Below are positions 58,801 to 64,000 of a DNA stretch of 64,000 bases, one piece after another. The notes under the pieces are model-generated. The model saw only the letters and a list, made by a program, of their open reading frames with translations. It did not search any database and was not told where the DNA came from. The DNA comes from Cheiracanthium punctorium. Taxonomy: Eukaryota > Arthropoda > Arachnida > Araneae > Cheiracanthiidae. The position numbers and the translations under genes were made by a program. The DNA lies in contig JAWZYV010013147.1 in the NCBI GenBank assembly GCA_038373885.1, forward strand, positions 1 to 64,000. The letters run 5' to 3'. The stretch's first letter is position 1, and each line of letters begins with the position of its first letter.

Positions 58801-58950
58801 CTGGTATTTATTTTATCTCTGTATTTTTTTTTTTTTTTTGTCTTATGTTGTTTGTCCTTTTATATGCATCACTGTAAATAGATTTAATCTGTAGTGTGCA
58901 TTTCTTTTATAAAAAAATATAAAAAATAAAAATAAAAATATGCAGTGGAT

Positions 58951-59338
58951 CTTGGAATGCAAGGTATGCATTCCAAGACCCCTCGCACGAGTGAAATTTT
59001 CTCGCTATGAAATAGGGTATATTTATTGCGACTTTTTGAAACACACATATTGTTACTAATGTGTATCCCTCAAACCCTTTTAAACCATTCCATAACTATA
59101 TATACTATTTCCTACATAAAGTAATAAATAAAGCCCAGTTTAAACTGGGACAGTTTGGGTGCTTTCGTCTTCAGCAATGCTATGAGGGATGAAATTACTT
59201 CTCACATCTTGCACTTCTGTTTACACTTACTGCTGATGAAGAATGTCATGTTGCAAGCTCTGAGATCTGCTACTCATGGTAAACTTGCATAATATCCCAT
59301 TTGTGTAAGATAGGTTGTGTTGTAGTGCGAGTCCACTG
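58951..59338. mobile_element. Possible TA-type MITE
   Basis: CAGTGGATCTTGG at the left and CGAGTCCACTGTA at the right are inverted relatives over about 9 bp. An internal short palindrome (GGAATGCA...TGCATTCC) lies next to the left end. It is weakly supported. Confidence 0.4.
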
Positions 59339-59344
59339 TATGTA

Positions 59345-59690
59345 TAACAAAACAGAAAATATCAGAAACAAAGAAAAAGTATCAAAATGACATTAAAAAC
59401 TGGAAAATTGACTGCAGCTCTATTCAAAATTATTCAAAAAGAACCAATAGAAGTAGATTTTGAAAATGTAATAAAAATATCAGAATACAGAAAGAGGACC
59501 TTTCTTTATCAGAGCGAAGTCGTAGAAAATTTGTTGGAAGAAGTGGTAAATGTGCACAGTGTAAATCATGTATGTGTGGAAAAAGGGGTGGAGGGAAATG
59601 AGGAAAGCAGGAACTGAACACCTGAAGATGGCTGTGAACTAATAGCCTAAAGAGTTTATGTGATGTTAGGTAATTTTTTTAAGTTTTAAA
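59345..59690 (+). pseudogene. Penelope-like 3' end remnant
   Basis: The frame at 59387 encodes TAALFKIIQKEPIEVDFENV then IKISEYRKRTFLYQSEVVEN, homologous to the GIY-YIG tail of the 8.9-kb copy. An upstream frame reads KYQNDIKNWKID. After it comes CTGAAGA-T-GGCT...AGCC-TAAA at 59622-59651, the same 3' hairpin position as in the young copy. Confidence 0.7.
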
Positions 59691-59753
59691 TATGTAAACA
59701 GCAAAGCTGCAGAAATTTGTATAGACATCCTGGATTTTTTAACCTTTTGTATT

Positions 59754-59855
59754 ATATTGGACATCTTTTGCTTTAAGGGAGAGGGTTAAATCAACTTAAG
59801 ATTGTTTTAAATTAACCACAATGCTAAAAATGTAGCTGAACAATACAAATTCAAT
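59754..59855. repeat. 102-bp direct repeat, copy 1
   Basis: It is identical to 62872-62973 except for two adjacent bases. It lies between the Penelope remnant and the long fold-back element. Confidence 0.93.
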
Positions 59856-60365
59856 GTATTATACAGGGTGTCCAGCTTTAATGTGACCCAATAGCTAATT
59901 CCCGAACCGTTCGGTTTAGATATGCACTTCCAATTGGAAAAATGTTTTAAAAAAGGTAAAGAATGTTTTTACGTGCTTTTCAAACCAAAAAACCCATTTA
60001 GAAAAAAATTACAAAAATTAAATTTTTATACGGTCCCCAGGTCCTATCACTTATATTTAGGAAAAGATGCAGTACACAAAAACAAAGTAAACACAAAAAG
60101 TTTCATTTTATTACGATAAAAACTGTCCGAGTTATGGAACTTTGAAAATCATACATTTCATCCATTTTCTTGGCCAATTTCAAGAAGCTAGTAAGGGACC
60201 GTCTCCAAAGGGAAATTAATTGGAACTCTGCCAGGAAACTTTCGCTCTTGCACGTCACTCTTATGTAAATCGTTTTTAAATTTAAAAGTACATACATTAC
60301 TTTAATATTACAATAATTGGGTACTTAAGAAATAAAATTTATTCTGTGTACGTGTAAAACATACA

Positions 60366-61772
60366 CTGCTGGCCATCGTAAATGCAACACCCTGAAGGAA
60401 GCATGCAAATAATATGAAATTTACAACATGCATTAGCTGAGGTGAGATATGCAAATGATTAGAATTTCAGCGCAGACGCACATCAAGCGCGCCTGTGGCG
60501 CCACCTCAAAGCGCTATTTAAGGCTTGGAGATTTCGACGGTTTCAAGTACAGCAATTGTGTTTTTCTTGCTTTTTTTTCAAAAAAACGATAAATTATGCC
60601 TCGTAGGAAACAACGATCATCTTTTGATCAAGTATCCGAGTTTGACAGAGGAAGGATAGTGGCATACCGAGATTGTGGGTTATCTTTCAGGGAAATCGGT
60701 CGTCGTATTGGACGAAACCAAACAACTGTGATGCGGATATGTGATCGTTGGGTGCAGGAGGGTACGACGGACAGACGTGATCGACCGCATCGACCTCAGT
60801 GCACCACGTCACGTGATGACAGGCAGATTGTACGCATGGCAGTGACGGACCGCTCAGTCACATCACGAACCATATCACAGCAGATTCAGTCTGTAACGCA
60901 TCATCCAGTGTCTGCGCGTACCATTCGACGTCGTTTACAGCAGAATGGTCTGTCCGCAAGACGTCCGTTGCTTTGTCTACCTCTGACGCGGAACCACAGA
61001 CGTCTCCGCCGCCAATGGTGCGGTGAAAGAAGGATGTGGACGACAGAATGGAATGAAATTCTCTTTACTGACGAGTCACGCTTCTGTATGCAACACCACG
61101 ACGGTCGGATTCGAGTCTGGAGACACCGTGGAGAGAGGATGCTGAACAGCTGCATTATGCACCGTCACACTGGTCCTGCACCGGGTATTATGGTATGGGG
61201 CGGTATCGGATATCTCTCTCGCACTCCTCTAGTACGCATTGCCGGTACTTTAACCAGCCAGCGCTACATCTCCGAGGTGTTGGAGCCAGTTGTCCTTTCT
61301 TACCTTCAGGGCTTGCCAACAGCCATATTTCAGCAGGATAATGCACGGCCACACGTGGCACGCATTGTCCAAGGGTTCTTCGTCAATCACCAGATTGAAT
61401 TGCTTCCCTGGCCGGCGCGCTCTCCGGATCTTTCGCCGATAGAAAACATGTGGTCCATGGTTGCTCAACGACTGACCCAGAGTTCATCCCCAGCTGTCAC
61501 ACCAGATCAACTTTGGCAACGTGTGGAAGCTGCTTGGTCTGCTGTACCCCAAGAACACATTCAAAGTCTCTTTGAATCAATGCCGAGGCGTGTGGCAGCT
61601 GTGATCTCCAACAACGGCGGCTACTCTGGGTACTGATTTTGGCAGGAACCACGCTTCATAGAATGCTGTAAATTTAATCATTTGTTACTTGGTCAACATG
61701 TTATCTACACAATAAATTTTGTTGTGATATCTCTTGTTTTTCATGGTGTTGCAATTTGGGTGGCCAGCAGTG
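60366..61772 (+). mobile_element. Complete Tc1-like transposon nested in the fold-back element
   Basis: The inverted ends CACTGCTGGCC and inverse GGCCAGCAGTG extend to GCAACACC with a few mismatches (about 28 bp in all). TA flanks both sides. It is 1407 bp long with a single intact transposase gene. The GC content is visibly higher than its surroundings, which fits a recent arrival. Confidence 0.92.
60596..61636 (+). CDS. Tc1-like DDE transposase, intact
   Basis: A 346-residue open frame starts MPRRKQRSSFDQVSEFDRGR, a start context directly downstream of the left repeat. Residues about 10-110 hold two helix-turn-helix DNA-binding regions (LSFREIGRRIGRNQTTVMRI and later VSARTIRRRLQQNGLSAR). 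The DDE catalytic core has FTDESRF (first Asp), FQQDNARPH (second Asp) and SPDLSPIENMW (Glu), with 34 residues between the second Asp and Glu. That is the DD34E pattern of Tc1 elements. It cuts at TA and moves the element. Length and all catalytic residues fit an active enzyme. No stop or shift was seen. Confidence 0.95.
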   Translation: MPRRKQRSSFDQVSEFDRGRIVAYRDCGLSFREIGRRIGRNQTTVMRICDRWVQEGTTDRRDRPHRPQCTTSRDDRQIVRMAVTDRSVTSRTISQQIQSVTHHPVSARTIRRRLQQNGLSARRPLLCLPLTRNHRRLRRQWCGERRMWTTEWNEILFTDESRFCMQHHDGRIRVWRHRGERMLNSCIMHRHTGPAPGIMVWGGIGYLSRTPLVRIAGTLTSQRYISEVLEPVVLSYLQGLPTAIFQQDNARPHVARIVQGFFVNHQIELLPWPARSPDLSPIENMWSMVAQRLTQSSSPAVTPDQLWQRVEAAWSAVPQEHIQSLFESMPRRVAAVISNNGGYSGY

Positions 61773-62498
61773 TAGATAAAATAAAATATTTTGGACGAAG
61801 AAAACTTTTCAAAAGCAGTTCCAAAAAAATAGACTTATTTGCCTGCGGCTTCAGACTGATTTGCTGCGGTACTGATCATGGCGAACGTTAAAAATCTGTT
61901 GTGTAGTCGCTTGCAATTGCATACAGTCGTATTCTAATATTACGAATTCTAGTACGGGAGAACAAGATGTATACAAATCAAGAACACTGCGATATGGGCA
62001 GTGTAATAGAAATAAGAGAGAGGCGGCAAGACTTTATGCCATTAGCGAGCCAGAGCGAAAGTTTTCTGGCAGAGTTCCAATTAATTTCACTTTGGAGACG
62101 GTCCCTTACTAGCTTCTTGAAATTGGCCAAGAAAATGGATGAAATATAAGATTTTCAAAGTTCCATAACTCGGTCAGTTTTTATCGTAATAAAATGAAAC
62201 TTTTTGTGTTTACTTTGTTTTTGTGTACTGCATCTTTTACTAAATATAAGTGATAGGACCTAGAGACCGTATAAAAATTTAATTTTTGTAATTTTTTTCT
62301 AAATGGGTTGTTTGGTTCGAAAAGCACGTAAAAACATTCTATACCTCTTTTAAAACATTTTTTAAATTGGAAGTGCATATCTAAACCGAACGGTTCGGGA
62401 ATTAGCTATTGGGTCACATTAAGGCTGGACACCCTGTATATATTTTTTTTAATTGCTTACTTTTGTTGGCAAGCATTATGATAAACTCTTTTTTATAG

Positions 62499-62687
62499 GT
62501 CTTATAGTTAAGCAAATGCTCTCAGAAGCTTTTCAAAAAGAAGACAAAAAAGTTCAATTGCTAGTACAAAAAACTATTGGCATAATCTTCTATAGTGTTC
62601 CCCATAAAGGAAGTGAAGTAGCTAATATGATTGATTCAGCATCACTGATTTTTCAGCCATCAAGTGATATTATGGAACTTAAAAAAG
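62499..62687 (+). CDS. SERAC1: SERAC1 exon k (last exon in window)
   Basis: The acceptor is CTTTTTTATAG and the donor is AAAG|GTAAAA. It completes the GHSMGG-L-IVK motif and encodes GLIVKQMLSEAFQKEDKK, then IGIIFYSVPHKGSEVA and IFQPSSDIMELKK. This matches GGLLVKKML...GIIFYSVPHHGS...LFPS.EVKEL in SERAC1. The catalytic Asp and His would lie in exons beyond the window. It follows a 9.9-kb intron filled by LINE, Penelope and Tc1 elements. Confidence 0.96.
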
Positions 62688-64000
62688 GTAAAAAGAATTT
62701 TAACATGAATTATGTATGAAATATAGCTTTTATTTTTGGAATTTTGTGTAATATTATTTGTTTTAATTTACATTTTTAAGTACCATCATATCTGTGTGAG
62801 CACTCAGTGGCACCAACTTTTGGAAAGTATTAGGTATGCTGATGTGCTTAGGTATGCAAATTTTTTGAGCAATATTGGACATCTTTTGCTTTAAGGGAGA
62901 GGGTTAAATCAACTTAAGATTGTTTTAAATTAACCACAACTCTAAAAATGTAGCTGAACAATACAAATTCAATCGGGGTTGAGCATACAGGCAAAATATT
63001 GGAGGAATAGAAGTTGGTACTACCGTTAACTTTTTTATTTACACAGCCAAGTCACATTACTATGACCACTTATCTAATAGTCAGAATAGCCTTCTTTTGT
63101 AGATTCAAAAGCAGGGCATGAACTCAATGTGTACTTGGAAGGTCTCTAGACATCTGTGACCATGAAAACAGCAGAGCATTACCAGGGTGTCCAGCTGTCA
63201 GGAATATTGGAAAATGCACTTGAATTTTTTGCACCTTGAGAAAGTCAGGAATTATGCTTGAAAATAGTGTTTGAAATTGGAATTTACCAGTCAGCATTGG
63301 GAAAGTTTTGCTCTTCCCCTTAAAGAACACAGCCAAATTGGCAGCAGCTCCACTGCAGAACAATTTTGGGTGGAGAAAGAAGTGGGAATTGTTCATAAAA
63401 ACAAAATTTGTGTGTTTTGCAGCCCCTTCACAAAATTGAAATCAGTGATCGCAAAAATGCAAATCCTTTGTTGTTTGCACGCACCTCTGAGATGTTCATT
63501 TTCACTGTACCACACACTCTACAAAAACCCAATTGACAGTCAGTGCGAAAAGCATGTTGGCAGTGCCAGAACAGTGATTATTTTGAATTCATCAATTGAG
63601 AAATTCAAAATTTGAGGAAGAGAGGCAAATTCTTTTTAATCCCTGAAGTGTTGTGAGTTGTGTTTTATAGTTATGTAATTACTAACTACTACACAACAAT
63701 AATTGAGACTTTTTGCCTCTTTAGGAAATCCGTAGTCACACATGATGGGAACTACTATCATTCCTGATTTTTTTATTTGCTATGATACACATTTGCTAAA
63801 TTATTTTTCTTAATCATGTCTCAGCTTAACCAACACTCCTATTATTAAATTGGCTGCTAGGTTAGGTTGTGTCCGCCGATTTAACCGTTTGGAGTTTTCC
63901 TTGGTTTTCTCCGAAACGTTGCATAAATATGGGTTAGGACCCCTTAGAAAGTCCCCCCCCTCCCAGAGGAAAACCCTACCCCTGGCCTAGATCCCTAGCA
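62688..64000. other. SERAC1 intron at window end
   Basis: It contains the 102-bp repeat, a CAGGGTGTCCAGCTGTCAGG repeat start near 63184, and at about 63880-63990 a sequence with GGAGTTTTCCTTGGTTTTCT and a C-tract that resembles the 3' body of arthropod SINEs. A plus-strand frame at 63271-63615 shows no SERAC1 similarity. No further SERAC1 exon is visible. Confidence 0.4.
62872..62973. repeat. 102-bp direct repeat, copy 2
   Basis: It matches 59754-59855 at 100 of 102 positions and lies 3118 bp downstream, on the other side of SERAC1 exon k. Confidence 0.93.

Larger units (their letters stand above)
55600..58945 (+). mobile_element. Jockey/CR1-type LINE, decayed
   Basis: The 5' part encodes an endonuclease with stops (YQNVHSLRTKTKDFFS, then LLCVIYFPPGTGSE and IFICGDFNLS). 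The 3' part encodes a reverse transcriptase, and the end carries a T-rich stretch and AATAAAAATA-like repeats near 58920-58945. It is oriented with SERAC1. It carries a 167-bp hAT MITE at 57023-57189. There is no clear target duplication, and the 5' boundary is approximate. Confidence 0.83.
59864..62436. mobile_element. Fold-back element with ~385-bp arms
   Basis: The ends CAGGGTGTCCAGCTTTAATG and the inverse at 62417-62436 are flanked by TA. The arms 59864-60250 and 62052-62436 are near-identical inverted repeats. They include AACCGTTCGG palindromes and GGAACTCTGCCAG-type sequence. Without the inserted Tc1 the element would be about 1.16 kb with no transposase of its own. Confidence 0.88.
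7355..62687 (+). other. SERAC1: SERAC1 gene locus, partial (11 exons in window)
   Basis: Eleven exons joined by GT-AG introns of about 0.4 to 9.9 kb encode about 524 residues that follow the order of vertebrate SERAC1. Shared blocks include IAQACD, GLARS, ILANL, VHGMHGG, TWRQ, CWPK, LRIISV, GHSMGG and IIFYSVPH. SERAC1 is a membrane-anchored alpha/beta-hydrolase-like protein of mitochondria and their ER contacts, implicated in phosphatidylglycerol remodelling and cholesterol trafficking. Loss causes MEGDEL syndrome in humans. Human SERAC1 is about 650 residues, so the extreme N-terminus and roughly the last 100 residues are missing here. All exon phases are compatible and no exon has an in-frame stop, which argues for a functional gene. 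No promoter or start codon could be identified. Introns consist mostly of transposon debris. Confidence 0.93.

Noticed and set aside
60901..61468. Minus-strand frames inside the Tc1 transposase
   Set aside because: They are antisense to an intact gene with all catalytic residues on the plus strand.
63271..63615. A 114-codon plus-strand frame as a further SERAC1 exon
   Set aside because: There is no similarity to the SERAC1 C-terminus and no fitting phase. The start overlaps a dispersed repeat.

Overview
This window looks like about 64 kb of an AT-rich animal genome, most likely an arthropod and possibly a spider or another chelicerate. The evidence is large introns with GT-AG junctions, Tc1, hAT, piggyBac and pogo-type DNA transposons, Penelope, Jockey-like and BEL retroelements, and a THAP-domain transposon of a kind I associate with spider genomes. 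The arachnid placement is an inference. There are no bacterial genes, operons, CRISPR arrays or ribosome binding sites.

One host gene is recognisable. It is a partial SERAC1 orthologue on the + strand, spread over eleven exons from 7355 to 62687, with every splice phase compatible. The exons give roughly 524 residues in order: an N-terminal hydrophobic segment, a conserved middle region, armadillo-like helices, and the alpha/beta-hydrolase core with the VHGMHGG loop and the GHSMGG nucleophile motif. The start-codon exon and the C-terminal exons that carry the rest of the catalytic triad are not visible. A possible terminal exon of an unrecognised gene lies in an intron at 39757-40060.

Almost everything else is transposable-element sequence in the 5' flank and introns. 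Region by region: 1-7354 holds several short inverted-repeat elements. 7436-12075 holds a 1.1 kb perfectly palindromic Penelope-like insertion. 12192-17160 holds a 3.6 kb THAP/P-like element with its own nested Penelope insertion. 17314-24579 holds Tc1 relics, a tandem repeat interrupted by a pogo-like element, and short MITEs. 24700-34406 holds a nest of fold-back elements, a piggyBac-like element and a BEL/Pao gag fossil. 34690-42196 holds an 840-bp hAT element and LINE and MITE remnants. 42360-51959 holds a Tc1 relic, a possible Harbinger-like element, a second copy of the piggyBac-like family and a pogo fragment. 52571-62498 holds an inverted Penelope pair, a decayed Jockey-type LINE interrupted by a hAT MITE, and an intact Tc1-like transposon sitting inside a long-arm fold-back element.

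The most striking theme is the Penelope-like family. Three separate insertions in this window are inverted pairs. The two young ones have clean target-site duplications and a short unique tail on one end only, and the 3' untranslated region carries a conserved hairpin motif resembling a hammerhead-ribozyme core. Several insertions can be ordered in time because they interrupt one another and because empty-site relatives occur in the same window.
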